Of a stretch of DNA of 64,000 nucleotides, positions 26,239 to 35,712 are shown piece by piece. Every line of letters begins with the position of its first letter. Within the stretch, counting starts at the first letter, position 1. This DNA is from Glaciecola sp965658765 (lineage in GTDB: Bacteria > Pseudomonadota > Gammaproteobacteria > Enterobacterales > Alteromonadaceae), in assembly GCA_965658765.1 (NCBI GenBank), contig CBFHTO010000001.1, positions 1 to 64,000 of the forward strand, read 5' to 3'. The position numbers were made by a program, and so were the translations under genes. Under the pieces are notes generated by a model. That model searched no databases. It saw nothing but the letters and a program-made list of their open reading frames with translations, and was not told the DNA's origin.

Positions 26239-26910
26239 ATGTCATCAGAAATACTTCCAGCAGTGGTTATAGAGCCTAATGCTGAACACAAAAAAACAAT
26301 TATATGGCTACATGGACTAGGGGATTCCGGTAACGGATTCGCACCAATTGCACCTGAGTTGAAATTAGACGACGCGCTAGGTGTAAAATTTATATTCCCA
26401 CATGCACCAATAAGACCGGTTACCATCAATAACGGGATGGAAATGCGTGCCTGGTACGATATCAAGTCCTTAGATATGGGAAGCCGAGCCGATGTAAGCG
26501 GAGTGATTGAATCATCCGAACAGATAAAAACACTCATAGAGACCGAAATTGCAAACGGCATCGACTCTAAAAACATAATGCTAATTGGGTTTTCTCAAGG
26601 CGGTGTAATTGCTCTGCACCTTGGTACAAGATACTCAAAACCATTAGCAGGCATTGTTGCCCTATCTACCTATATGTGCGAGCCCGATTCTCTGGGTCTT
26701 GAAAAGAGCGAAGAAAATCTCGCAACGCCAATCTTGTGCTGTCATGGACAGCAAGATGAAGTGGTTCCGATGAGTTTGGGTAGAATGGCTTATACGAGTT
26801 TGCAAAACAATGGTTACTCAGTCACTTGGAAAGAGTACATAATGCAACACAATGTTTGCCTTCCAGAAATAAATGACATCGCTAAGTTTATTAATCAGTC
26901 TTTTGCCTAG
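26239..26910 (+). CDS. Carboxylesterase/phospholipase-type alpha/beta hydrolase
   Basis: A 223-residue cytoplasmic hydrolase of the phospholipase/carboxylesterase (Abhydrolase_2) family. It shows TIIWLHGLGDSGNGFAP (oxyanion region), the nucleophile elbow GFSQGGV with Ser near residue 117, and CHGQQDEVVPMSLG for the acid. The usual catalytic His is expected in the C-terminal part, where MQHNVCLPEI replaces the common MGHxVxxEEI, close enough to keep the His. It is divergent from gmk and upstream of hemC, with 48 bases to it. Confidence 0.88.
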   Translation: MSSEILPAVVIEPNAEHKKTIIWLHGLGDSGNGFAPIAPELKLDDALGVKFIFPHAPIRPVTINNGMEMRAWYDIKSLDMGSRADVSGVIESSEQIKTLIETEIANGIDSKNIMLIGFSQGGVIALHLGTRYSKPLAGIVALSTYMCEPDSLGLEKSEENLATPILCCHGQQDEVVPMSLGRMAYTSLQNNGYSVTWKEYIMQHNVCLPEINDIAKFINQSFA

Positions 26911-26958
26911 CTAAGGTCACTTGTCTATCGCATCAATCGTATATCGCGCAGGAGAATC

Positions 26959-27915
26959 ATGTTTAGTACTAAATCGCTTATAAGAATCGCCACCCGCAAA
27001 AGTGCTTTGGCGATGTGGCAAGCACATTACGTGCAGGCAGAGTTACAAAAACATTACCCAGAGATTGAAATACAACTCGTACCTATGTCTACCCAAGGCG
27101 ATCGGATATTAGATACTCCTTTGGCAAAAATTGGTGGTAAGGGCCTATTCATTAAAGAATTAGAAGTGGCGATACAGGACGGGCTTGCCGATTTGGCGGT
27201 ACACAGTATGAAAGATGTACCGGTCGAGTTTCCCAATGGTTTTGGTTTACATTGCATATGTCCACGCGAAAACCCATTCGACGCCTTTGTATCTAATCGC
27301 TACACAAATATTGATGAACTCCCAGAAGGAGCGGTAGTAGGTACCTCGAGTTTGCGCCGACAAGCTCAAATAAAAATAAAACGTCCCGACCTTAAAATCA
27401 AAGATCTTCGAGGGAACGTAAATACTCGGCTGAAAAAATTAGATGACGGTCAGTACGACGCCATTATTCTTGCTTCTGCAGGCCTTATTAGACTGAATAT
27501 GCAAGAAAGAATTGCACATGAAATAAGTCCTGAAGACTCGTTACCGGCGGTTGGTCAAGGTGCCGTTGGAATAGAGTGTAGAAATGAGGATGTAGCGTTA
27601 ATTGAGCTTCTCGACGCACTAAACGATCCTGTCACTGCACTGCGAGTGAATGCCGAGCGCGCTATGAATGCCACTCTACAGGGTGGCTGCCAGGTACCGA
27701 TTGGCAGTTTCGCTAATTACGATGGTACAAACCTGCACTTAAATGCCCTTGTTTCTAGTATTGATGGTAAAACTGTATTGAGAGCTGAAAACTCAGTTAA
27801 GTGTGAGGTGAAAGATATACCAAGCGCTTTAGCACTTGGCCGCTCCGTAGCAGATGATTTACTCGCACAAGGTGCCAGAGCAATACTCGATCCGCTTTTG
27901 CTGATTAAGTATTAG
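26959..27915 (+). CDS. hemC: Porphobilinogen deaminase (hydroxymethylbilane synthase)
   Basis: A 318-residue haem-pathway enzyme that joins four porphobilinogen units into hydroxymethylbilane. IRIATRKSALAMWQA, GGKGLFIKELE, AVHSMKDVP and the dipyrromethane-cofactor cysteine in LQGGCQVPIG are all present. GCAGGAG precedes the ATG. First gene of hemC-hemD-hemX-hemY, the usual gammaproteobacterial order. Confidence 0.97.
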   Translation: MFSTKSLIRIATRKSALAMWQAHYVQAELQKHYPEIEIQLVPMSTQGDRILDTPLAKIGGKGLFIKELEVAIQDGLADLAVHSMKDVPVEFPNGFGLHCICPRENPFDAFVSNRYTNIDELPEGAVVGTSSLRRQAQIKIKRPDLKIKDLRGNVNTRLKKLDDGQYDAIILASAGLIRLNMQERIAHEISPEDSLPAVGQGAVGIECRNEDVALIELLDALNDPVTALRVNAERAMNATLQGGCQVPIGSFANYDGTNLHLNALVSSIDGKTVLRAENSVKCEVKDIPSALALGRSVADDLLAQGARAILDPLLLIKY

Positions 27916-27933
27916 TTAGGAGCGAAGTAACCG

Positions 27934-28692
27934 TTGGAGCAAGCTGTGTTTTTAGTCGCACGACCAGAAGATAAAGCTCTCGTCACTTGTCAGGCTTTTG
28001 AAGAGCATGGGATCACTGCTATCGCTGCCCCAGTCATTAACATAGAGACAATAGTCGACGATGCGCTATCCAAACATTTTGATATATTTAAGCCTGAGAT
28101 CATTTTGGTGACCTCTACTTACGCGAGTGAGTGGCTTAATAGTCAATTGATAGATTCGTCTGTTTTATGCATCGGATGTGTAGGCGAAAAAACGAAACAA
28201 GCTTTAACGCTTGTTGATCCGGACCTGAAAATCTTCGTTGCCGAGCCCGAAAACTCGGAGGGACTATTGCATTCAAAGAGCCTCAAACACGTCGAGGGTC
28301 GAAAGATAGCATTAATTAAAGGTTTAGGTGGACGAACCTTAATTAGTGAAAGCTTGCGAAAAAAGGGGGCTTTTGTAGAAGAGTTTTGTGTGTACAAACG
28401 ACAATCTTCGACGCAAGCTAGCCATTTCCCCAAGGTACTTAAAGCATTTGAGCATGACCAAATAAGGTGTATTATTGCGACTAGTATCGATGTCGTTCAG
28501 GCACTGTATCGCGTGTTTAATGGTCAGAAGTTAAGTAATAGTAATATACTTTGGATCGTTCCAAGCAAGAGAATCGGCCAATATTTGTGGGATAAAGGAA
28601 TACATTCTGTGACGATTAGCAAAGGTGCGAGCATTTCAGCCCTTCTAGCGGCAGCCATTTCAGTTAAAGCATCAGGAGTTTTGCATGACTAA
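27934..28692 (+). CDS. hemD: Uroporphyrinogen-III synthase
   Basis: A roughly 252-residue enzyme that cyclises hydroxymethylbilane to uroporphyrinogen III. The family is weakly conserved; VTSTYASEWL, ALIKGLGGRTLISESLRKKGAFVEEFCVYKR and IIATSIDVVQAL match it. The start is non-ATG: a TTG at 27934 or a GTG at 27946. It begins 18 bases after hemC and overlaps hemX by eight bases, supporting the operon assignment. Confidence 0.92.
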   Translation: MEQAVFLVARPEDKALVTCQAFEEHGITAIAAPVINIETIVDDALSKHFDIFKPEIILVTSTYASEWLNSQLIDSSVLCIGCVGEKTKQALTLVDPDLKIFVAEPENSEGLLHSKSLKHVEGRKIALIKGLGGRTLISESLRKKGAFVEEFCVYKRQSSTQASHFPKVLKAFEHDQIRCIIATSIDVVQALYRVFNGQKLSNSNILWIVPSKRIGQYLWDKGIHSVTISKGASISALLAAAISVKASGVLHD

Positions 28693-30007
28693 AAAAACAG
28701 ATTCAGGTACTGACCAAACGAATCAAAATAAAGACTCTGTTACTAGCAAAGCACTAGTTACAAATCCAGTAGAGGCGAACAAATCTAAAACTGAAGATGC
28801 AAATACAAATGACGCCGTAAAAAGTGAAACCGCCAAGCCCAAAAGCAAAACAAACAAAAATAACGTCGAAGCGCAAAATAATGCGAGCGATAATAGACAC
28901 GCAAAATCAAAAAACGACAAACCGGTGAAAACAGGTTTCCTGTGGTTCGTTACCTCGCTTAACTTCATTGTTCTATGCACAATAGCTGTAGGGGCTTACT
29001 GGCTCTACGAACAACACCATGACAAACAATCAAATGCTCAGCAGAGTATCCAAGCCCTCGAAAGTCAAATTACTCAGTTGCAAGGCAAACAAAACGCCAA
29101 CAACTCGAATATCGAGGATATAAAAATTGCGCAAACAAACCTTAATCAAAACCTCGACAACGCGATATCAGAAACCGTTAAGACATCTAATTTAGTAAAT
29201 GCAAATAGTAAGCGATTGGCCGAGCTTTCGGGCAGGAGACCGTCTGATTGGTTGTTAGCTGAGGCCAGTTATTTGGTCAATATGGCTGGTAGAAAAGTCT
29301 ATTTGGAGCGCGATTTACGTACTGCGATGCAACTCTTATTAGAAGCTGACGAGCGTTTAAAAGACCTAAACGATCCTTCTTTGTTCCCTGTCAGGGCTCT
29401 TATAGCGAGTGATTTGCAAAATTTGAAGCAAGTAAATCCAGTTTCTAAAGAAAGTATAGCTATGGCGATCAATGGGATGAAATCGAAAATTGACTCACTG
29501 CCTCTCGATACACTCAAATTACCAGAAACAGAGCCAAGCGAAGACCTCACTTTAAGCAATGAAGCAAGCGATTGGAGACAAAATCTGAGCAAGACCTGGA
29601 AAGCGATCGTAGGGGACTTCATTAGCATAAAACAAATAGATGCGCCCCTAGAGCCATATCTTGCTGAGCGTCAGCAATGGCTAATAAATCAAGAGCTTAA
29701 ACATGCAATGAGTCAGGCACAAAGCGCTGTTCTAGACGGAAATGTCGCTATATTCACAAGCACTATGCAAAACGCTATTGCGATTATTATAGAGCATTAT
29801 CAGCTAGACCAAAGTTCAGTAGGTCAGTTCTTAAAAGCACTTCAAGAATTACAAAACAAGGACTTGAACCTTAACTTGCCAAGTAAGTTAGAATCACAAG
29901 CGTCCTTAAAAGACATTTTAAACCAACGACTTCAAAACGTGTACAGAACCATGCCTAGCGCACCTTCTGATGACTCTCAAACTGAAAAACAGGAAAATCA
30001 GTTATGA
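28685..30007 (+). CDS. hemX: HemX-type uroporphyrinogen-III C-methyltransferase-like membrane protein
   Basis: A 440-residue inner-membrane protein. A highly charged, low-complexity N-terminus of about 85 residues (Lys, Asn, Thr, Glu rich) leads to a single transmembrane helix (FLWFVTSLNFIVLCTIAVGAYWLY), a coiled coil with many Gln and Asn, and the family core ASYLVNMAGRKVYLERDLRTAMQLLLEAD. Despite the family name there is no methyltransferase motif; the role of HemX in haem synthesis is not settled. It overlaps hemD and hemY on either side. Confidence 0.92.
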   Translation: MTKKTDSGTDQTNQNKDSVTSKALVTNPVEANKSKTEDANTNDAVKSETAKPKSKTNKNNVEAQNNASDNRHAKSKNDKPVKTGFLWFVTSLNFIVLCTIAVGAYWLYEQHHDKQSNAQQSIQALESQITQLQGKQNANNSNIEDIKIAQTNLNQNLDNAISETVKTSNLVNANSKRLAELSGRRPSDWLLAEASYLVNMAGRKVYLERDLRTAMQLLLEADERLKDLNDPSLFPVRALIASDLQNLKQVNPVSKESIAMAINGMKSKIDSLPLDTLKLPETEPSEDLTLSNEASDWRQNLSKTWKAIVGDFISIKQIDAPLEPYLAERQQWLINQELKHAMSQAQSAVLDGNVAIFTSTMQNAIAIIIEHYQLDQSSVGQFLKALQELQNKDLNLNLPSKLESQASLKDILNQRLQNVYRTMPSAPSDDSQTEKQENQL

Positions 30008-31158
30008 TTCGTCTAGTCATCATACTCACTATTTTATTTATCGGCTTATTGTTTGGCCATAATCTTATCGAGATTGATGGTCGAATCATCATTGCTCTCC
30101 CGAATTATATGGTTGAACTGTCTCTTGTCAGCGCACTAATTATCGCGGTATTTGCAGTGATTCTCTTTGTTATTCTTGAGTGGTCTATAAAAAAAGTCTT
30201 TGGAAGTGTATCTGGCTCTAAGCGTTGGTTCGGTAATTTTTCGAAAAGGCAACAACGAAAAGCATTTCATCAGGCCATATATGCAATGGTTATTGGAGAA
30301 AAAAGTACCGCTAAAAGCCACTTTGAAAAAGTACGTGACCCAGGGTTTCAAGCTTGCAACTTACTATTAAAGTCAGAGCTATTGAAACAAGAAGGGGAGT
30401 TCGTCAAAGCCCAAGCGGCATTAATCGAAGCGCAGGAAATCGAGCAAGCAAAGCCATATGCAATACTTAAACAAGCGCAGCTTGCACTTATGCAGAAACA
30501 GCCGAAAGAAGTGCTCACACTTCTGAGTGAGGTTGAAGGTAAACTTCGCCAAACGCTTAGTTTTGTTGATATCAAATTACACGCACTAGCGCAATTGAGT
30601 GAATGGGATCAAGTACTCGTCTTTGCCAAGGAACATAAAAAAGTACTTGGCAATAAATATGTTGACTGGGCCAAGCATGCGGTCAAACAAGAGTTTGCAG
30701 AAATCGCAAGTAAAGAAGGAGGCAAGGCTCTTAAGGAGTATTGGCAAAACTTACCTCGCAAAGCTAAGCAAGATGAAGCGAATCAAGTAATGTTCGTTCA
30801 ATCGCTTATCGATCAATCGATGCATGAGGACGCACAGACTAATTTGGTTGCATTTGCAAGCAAGCACGCGAGCGAACAGCATTGGGAACTTTTCAAAGAG
30901 ATAAAACTCCCAAACCCATCTGCTGCAATCAAGTTTGTTGAGTCAGAAATAAAAAAATCGCCAACAGAAGCGAATTTGTATTCTATTTTAGGGCATCTGG
31001 CCTTTAACAGTGGTGACTTTAGTCTCGCTCAGCGTGCGGTTGCAAAATCTATTGAGTTGTCACCTCAAGCATACGACTACAAATTATATGCGAAAATTTT
31101 AGAACAAAATGGCGACCTCAAAGCGGCCAATGAGGTGTACAAGCGCTTAGCCGTATAG
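30004..31158 (+). CDS. hemY: HemY-family TPR membrane protein
   Basis: A 384-residue protein with two N-terminal membrane segments (about 1-20 and 40-62) enclosing the family stretch GRIIIALPNYMVELSL, then helical TPR-like repeats in the C-terminal two thirds (LGHLAFNSGDFSLAQRAVAKSIELSPQ). Start and hemX stop share ATGA. In gammaproteobacteria this HemY is a porphyrin-metabolism-associated protein, distinct from the protoporphyrinogen oxidase HemY of Bacillus. Last gene of the operon; it converges on the FAH-family gene. Confidence 0.93.
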   Translation: MIRLVIILTILFIGLLFGHNLIEIDGRIIIALPNYMVELSLVSALIIAVFAVILFVILEWSIKKVFGSVSGSKRWFGNFSKRQQRKAFHQAIYAMVIGEKSTAKSHFEKVRDPGFQACNLLLKSELLKQEGEFVKAQAALIEAQEIEQAKPYAILKQAQLALMQKQPKEVLTLLSEVEGKLRQTLSFVDIKLHALAQLSEWDQVLVFAKEHKKVLGNKYVDWAKHAVKQEFAEIASKEGGKALKEYWQNLPRKAKQDEANQVMFVQSLIDQSMHEDAQTNLVAFASKHASEQHWELFKEIKLPNPSAAIKFVESEIKKSPTEANLYSILGHLAFNSGDFSLAQRAVAKSIELSPQAYDYKLYAKILEQNGDLKAANEVYKRLAV

Positions 31159-31207
31159 GGTTACTTTGATGATACTCTGAGGACAGCATGTGAATATGCT
31201 CAACCCT

Positions 31208-31819
31208 CTAAAGTATCTTCCACTCGTGCTCAATAAGTATATTGTCGCCGTGTAAGATTTTACCGACAAGTCGGTCGCCTTTGTTTAATTGCCCTACGCC
31301 TTCTGGCGTTCCGCTCATCAATATATCTCCGTCTTCCCACGGCATAAATTCAGCGACGTTCTCAATCAAGAATTGAGGAGTGAACAGCATGTCAGAGGCC
31401 TTACCTGACTGACAACATACTCCGTTTATGAACAGCTCGATTTGAAGTAATTCAGTACTCTGTTCGAATAAAGTAAATGGGCTAAAGACAGCTGAAGCTT
31501 CGAACGCTTTTGCTCGCTCCCATGGCAAGCCTTTTGCCTTTAACTCATTCTGGACGCTGCGTTTCGTCATATCGAGTCCAAAGGCAATTGCATGAATCTC
31601 ATTACTTTTTATGACAAAGCTTATCTCCGCTTCATAATGAATAAGATCATTTTTCGGCAACAGAATTGTTTCGGAAATAGAAGAATTAGGTTTGACGAAA
31701 ATCAGCGGTTCGCTAGGTATGGGGTTATTTAGTTCAGAGGCATGTGCTGCATAATTACGACCGACACACACAACTTTACTCGGGCTGTGAGCGTTACCCG
31801 CAATGTGAACGTTGTTCAT
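31208..31819 (-). CDS. Fumarylacetoacetate hydrolase-family protein
   Basis: A roughly 203-residue FAH-family enzyme (YcgM/FAHD1-like). CVGRNYAAHASEL, PLIFVKPNSSI, the metal-ligand Glu pair in IHYEAEISFVI and the LMSGTPEGVGQLNKGD ending are typical. Relatives act as acylpyruvate hydrolases or oxaloacetate decarboxylases. ATG at 31819 has AGGA upstream; a TTG two codons earlier is less likely. It starts 11 bases after the stop of the response-regulator gene, so it may be the fifth gene of that operon, an odd metabolic partner. Confidence 0.9.
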   Translation of the reverse strand: MNNVHIAGNAHSPSKVVCVGRNYAAHASELNNPIPSEPLIFVKPNSSISETILLPKNDLIHYEAEISFVIKSNEIHAIAFGLDMTKRSVQNELKAKGLPWERAKAFEASAVFSPFTLFEQSTELLQIELFINGVCCQSGKASDMLFTPQFLIENVAEFMPWEDGDILMSGTPEGVGQLNKGDRLVGKILHGDNILIEHEWKIL

Positions 31820-31830
31820 GCACAATTATC

Positions 31831-33093
31831 CTATTTCGCAAAGATCGTGAAGACTAAATTAAGGCGACTCTCCAGGTCTTTTAGTTTGGTAATCGCGAGA
31901 TCGTCGAGCTTTTTCCCTTCTGGCATAACAAGAATGTCATTGTCATTATATATAGCTTGAGTCAATGTCATGCCCTCTCTCAGCTCTTTAGTGGTGAGCC
32001 CGCCATGTCGTTTTTGAGGCAATTTCGATATTAAACTACTCAGTGCGTCAAGCAGTTTGCTCGGGTAGCATACATCAGCAGACTTCTCTAAAATTTCAAA
32101 TGCAGACTGTTTAGTATGCTCCTCTTGATCATATCTTCCTTCTTGTAAGCGCACAAAGTCGCGGCTTAATGATATAACTTGTGCGCTTAGAGGCATGTCG
32201 TCAAAGGTCATTTTATCTGGATAGCCTGAACCATCAGCCCGAATAAATTGATAGTATAAAGCATCGTAAATAAACTTAGCGGGCTTTATGTCCGCCAATA
32301 GATGATGAATCGTCGCGATTTGCTGAAAATAAGCTTCTTGGTGCTTCTGTGACATTTTCATTAGGGGTTGTTTATATATCGTTTCGTTAGCACCAATAAA
32401 GCCGAGTTCGCAAACTTTAGCTGAAAATAAAATGTCTTGCGTTTGGCGACTGTCTAGTTGGAGTATCTGAGTGATCGATCTAGCCACTTCACTCACTCTT
32501 TTCCCAAACTCAGGAGAAATGAAAGGAACCGAAACCAGAAGATTGCTAAGTAGGAGTTTAAGTGATTCATTACTCTGTTCAGAGCGCCTCACTGCGTTTT
32601 TTATCTGCAGTGTTCTCATCTCCACTCGTTCTTCTAAGCTGTTGTTTAAGGTTGCTAAACGTTGATTTTGCCGTTTTAGTTTTATTTCAAGATGTTCGTT
32701 TTCAGCTTTTAATTTGAACTTCTCAACGCCTTCTTCAATCGACTCAATAAGCGTCTCGTTTACCCATGGCTTTTGGATATATCGATGGATCCGCCCCTTG
32801 TTTATGGCTTTTAAAATGGATTCGGTATCAGAATAACCCGACAGCACTATGCGGTAGGTATGAGGATGCAGTTTAGCGACTTGTTCTAAGAAACTATCAC
32901 CTTGCATGTTGGGCATCCGCATATCCGAAACTACCACGTGAACCGGATTTTTTTGCATGAAGTCTAAAGCCTTTTGACCGTCGTCAACCAATACCAGTTT
33001 ATGCTTACGTCCCATGAATAAACGCTTCATGGACCTCAGAATATTAGGTTCATCGTCTAAGAATAGTACTGTGTACTGTTTATCTATTTGCAT
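31831..33093 (-). CDS. Response regulator with degenerate HD-GYP-like output domain
   Basis: A 420-residue protein. The receiver domain (1-125) is intact: FLDDEPN acidic pair, phospho-acceptor Asp in VVVSDMRMPNM (about residue 57), LSGYSD and QKPW with the conserved Lys. A long coiled coil (about 130-175) follows. The C-terminal half aligns with HD-GYP domains (VSEVARSITQILQL, then RADGSGYPDKM) but the metal-binding HD pair is replaced by CELGFIG and the HHERWDGSGYP His residues by YQFIRADGSGYP. Phosphodiesterase activity is therefore unlikely. It lies eight bases after the histidine kinase gene, its likely partner. Confidence 0.88.
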   Translation of the reverse strand: MQIDKQYTVLFLDDEPNILRSMKRLFMGRKHKLVLVDDGQKALDFMQKNPVHVVVSDMRMPNMQGDSFLEQVAKLHPHTYRIVLSGYSDTESILKAINKGRIHRYIQKPWVNETLIESIEEGVEKFKLKAENEHLEIKLKRQNQRLATLNNSLEERVEMRTLQIKNAVRRSEQSNESLKLLLSNLLVSVPFISPEFGKRVSEVARSITQILQLDSRQTQDILFSAKVCELGFIGANETIYKQPLMKMSQKHQEAYFQQIATIHHLLADIKPAKFIYDALYYQFIRADGSGYPDKMTFDDMPLSAQVISLSRDFVRLQEGRYDQEEHTKQSAFEILEKSADVCYPSKLLDALSSLISKLPQKRHGGLTTKELREGMTLTQAIYNDNDILVMPEGKKLDDLAITKLKDLESRLNLVFTIFAK

Positions 33094-33101
33094 ATATTGT
33101 T

Positions 33102-34742
33102 CTAATGTAAGACTGTTGCATTAAGCGGTAGACTCAAAGTGAAAACAGTACCTCTGTCGATTTCACTCTCAACGCTTAGCTCGCCATTGTGTTCCTTGAC
33201 AATGTCATAAGAGATTGCGAGCCCTAAACCCGTCCCTTCTCCTACTTTTTTTGTCGTATAAAAGGGGTCAAAAATCTTATTTAAGTTTTCCTTACTGATG
33301 CCGCAACCTGTGTCAGAAACGATTATCATAATTTTGTTGTCTTTTTGGCGCGTACTGATTTTTATTTCACCCTTGTCACTGATCGATTGACCTGCATTTA
33401 TCATCAAATTTGTGAGCACTTGATTTATTTTTCCCACATTCATTTCAATCTCAGAAACCTCTCCAAGATCTATGCTCACTGCGGCTTTAGAGCTAAGTTG
33501 TTTTTTCACCATTTTGTAAGTTGATTCGACGCAGCGATTTATATTAAATGTCTGTTTCTTATCACCATCAACACGAGAGAACACAGCCATATTACGAACG
33601 ATATCAGTCACCCTTTGCAACCCTTCTTCCATGTCCCCCAGAAGAGCTTGCATATCCTCTTGGATGAAGTTCACATCGTTATCGCTAATCAAGCTTTGAA
33701 TGTTGTCTTCTAATGTTTTCTTCACCGATGTGTCCTCTTCATTTAAAACCTGTTTAACTTCAGCCAATATCTGTTCGTAAACGCCAATGTAATGCACAAG
33801 GGGATCAAGATTGCTCGACAAAAACGAAATAGGATTATTTATTTCGTGTGCTAAGCCAGCAGCAAGCTGCCCCATAGACGAAAGTTTTTCCGCCTGTACC
33901 AATTTATCTTGTGCAAGTTTTAGCTGAACATTAACCTCTTTTAAATTTTCAATATTATTTGCCAAAGCCTGTGTGCGAAACGCCACTTTTTCTTCTAGAC
34001 TTTGGTTTAACTCTTCTAGACGCGATTGGTATATCCGCGTTTGTTCTGACTTTTCCTGTAATGCGTTTATCATTTGATTAAATGCTCGAGCCACATCACC
34101 AAGCTCGTCTTTGCTGTTAATATCAATCAAGGCCTCAGAAAACTCTCCAGATTCCAATGCTTCAGTCGCGTGTGACGATGCTTTTTGAAGTTTTCCGAGT
34201 TGGTTTGTCAGATATGTTCCCAGTAAATAAGAGAACAAAGCCACCAAAAACATCTCCGTAATTGCTATACCCGCTGTCCAATTTCTAATTTTCCCTAGAG
34301 AGCCCAAGACACCAGATATATTAATGCCAATCTCTACTCGACCATATGTCTGATTGCCTTCTCTGACCAATGCATAACTATCAAAAACACCGTCGTCTAC
34401 CTCTTCCAGAGAAATGTCTTGCTCGAACCCTCGTGTTAGCAGATTTGCATCACCTGCTTGCGCAAATAGGTTTCCATCGACGTCTAGGACTCGCGCATAC
34501 TCTATGTCAGGATTACTCAATACCTCTCGGGTAAACGCTTCTAAGGATGCCAAATCATAAGACAACACAGCATCTTTCGACATTGCAGCAAACAACTGAG
34601 TAGTGGTTTGTGCCCTTTTTTGTAAACCCTCGTTCAAAGAATGAGTAATGTACTGAATCGCCGTAAAAATCAATGCCAGTAATAACATGCCCTCTATGAG
34701 CGCAATGCCAAAGATAGTTTTACTGCGTAGCGTCAGCGACAT
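33102..34742 (-). CDS. Membrane sensor histidine kinase
   Basis: A 546-residue kinase. It has two transmembrane helices (about 8-30 and 152-176) around a periplasmic domain, a HAMP domain (LGKLQKASSHATEALESGEFSE), a coiled coil (about 230-290), the H-box SSMGQLAAGLAHEINNPISF with the phospho-His near residue 298, N-box QVLTNLMINAGQSI, and the G boxes DTGCGI and GEGTGLGLAIS. Its 5' end overlaps the PhnD-like gene by 23 bases, suggesting that the periplasmic protein delivers the signal. The response regulator gene follows. Confidence 0.93.
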   Translation of the reverse strand: MSLTLRSKTIFGIALIEGMLLLALIFTAIQYITHSLNEGLQKRAQTTTQLFAAMSKDAVLSYDLASLEAFTREVLSNPDIEYARVLDVDGNLFAQAGDANLLTRGFEQDISLEEVDDGVFDSYALVREGNQTYGRVEIGINISGVLGSLGKIRNWTAGIAITEMFLVALFSYLLGTYLTNQLGKLQKASSHATEALESGEFSEALIDINSKDELGDVARAFNQMINALQEKSEQTRIYQSRLEELNQSLEEKVAFRTQALANNIENLKEVNVQLKLAQDKLVQAEKLSSMGQLAAGLAHEINNPISFLSSNLDPLVHYIGVYEQILAEVKQVLNEEDTSVKKTLEDNIQSLISDNDVNFIQEDMQALLGDMEEGLQRVTDIVRNMAVFSRVDGDKKQTFNINRCVESTYKMVKKQLSSKAAVSIDLGEVSEIEMNVGKINQVLTNLMINAGQSISDKGEIKISTRQKDNKIMIIVSDTGCGISKENLNKIFDPFYTTKKVGEGTGLGLAISYDIVKEHNGELSVESEIDRGTVFTLSLPLNATVLH

Positions 34743-35712
34743 TAATGCCTAGTTCTCTTATTTGATCCCATTGAGCGTCTTCCGCTCGGCTAAAGCCTTT
34801 AAAATTTATTCCTTCGAGCAAAGACTTCTCTTTAATCGCTACCAAGCCATCTCGAATTTTTACCTCTATCTCATCTGGTAGCTCAGGACTCACAGCAATT
34901 GCGTGAGACGTGTAAGGCTTACTTTCCCAAAGAATTCTAAGTTGCTTCCTTACTCCCTCTGGCGCTGCATTTAAGGTTCGTTTAACGCCTCCTCCAGCAG
35001 GGAAAAACCCTCTTGCCACATTCATATACACTGAATCATGCGATTGAACATAACGTGGAGTAATCGCAAGATCTCTTTGTTGCAATGACGCATGTGGAAT
35101 CATCGTAGCGGCGAATGCGAGCGGTGCAGGAAACGCCATCTTAATATTTGCTAAATCATCGATACTGCGAAACTCCGAATCCTTCGCTACTACAATAATG
35201 CCGATAATTTTTTTATTACTTTGCTTAGCGATAACACGATAACCCGGTCGCTTTGAGTACTGCGTATAGTGATAAGGATTCATATATGCAATATCATACT
35301 TTTTTTCTGCGAGGCGCTTCTCGAATGTGGGAATGTTTGCTGCAGTTGCAAACCGAATATTTATGCCCGTATTTTCGCTTAGCTTTTGCAATACAGGACC
35401 CCAAGTCGCTGCCAATTTTTTTGCCGATTGTTGAGGCACAATCCCAAATGTGAGCGTCTTGAGGGGACTATCTGAAATACTTGATACCCGATTGTTTTGA
35501 CTTAATTTAGTAATCGCTACGTCTTTATGAGAGTTTATTGCTTGCTTGTGCAATTCATTGTTTTTGAGTGATACAGATGAATCAGATACTACTTGTATTT
35601 GATCGAGCTCAGCCCAAACATTTCCACTCAACCCAGCAGATAAGAGGCTCAAGGTAAACACACATGTCCGCATAAGCATTAAAATTGAAGTACTATTCAT
35701 CATCTTGTCCAT
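34720..35712 (-). CDS. PhnD-like periplasmic substrate-binding protein
   Basis: A 330-residue exported binding protein of the phosphate/phosphite/phosphonate (PhnD) family. A signal peptide (about 1-34, ending SGNVWA) is followed by an unusual linker of about 50 residues, then the family core LTFGIVPQQSAKKLAATWGPVL, YDIAYMNPYHY, IIVVAKDSEFRSIDDL and MAFPAPLAFAATMIPH. No ABC permease or ATPase gene is near. Sandwiched between an HTH gene and a histidine kinase with overlaps on both sides, it is more likely a ligand-sensing subunit than a transporter part. Confidence 0.9.
   Translation of the reverse strand: MDKMMNSTSILMLMRTCVFTLSLLSAGLSGNVWAELDQIQVVSDSSVSLKNNELHKQAINSHKDVAITKLSQNNRVSSISDSPLKTLTFGIVPQQSAKKLAATWGPVLQKLSENTGINIRFATAANIPTFEKRLAEKKYDIAYMNPYHYTQYSKRPGYRVIAKQSNKKIIGIIVVAKDSEFRSIDDLANIKMAFPAPLAFAATMIPHASLQQRDLAITPRYVQSHDSVYMNVARGFFPAGGGVKRTLNAAPEGVRKQLRILWESKPYTSHAIAVSPELPDEIEVKIRDGLVAIKEKSLLEGINFKGFSRAEDAQWDQIRELGINVADATQ

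Noticed and set aside
34720..35712. Phosphonate ABC transporter
   Set aside because: Only the binding protein is present; no permease or ATPase gene is near, and the neighbours are signalling genes.
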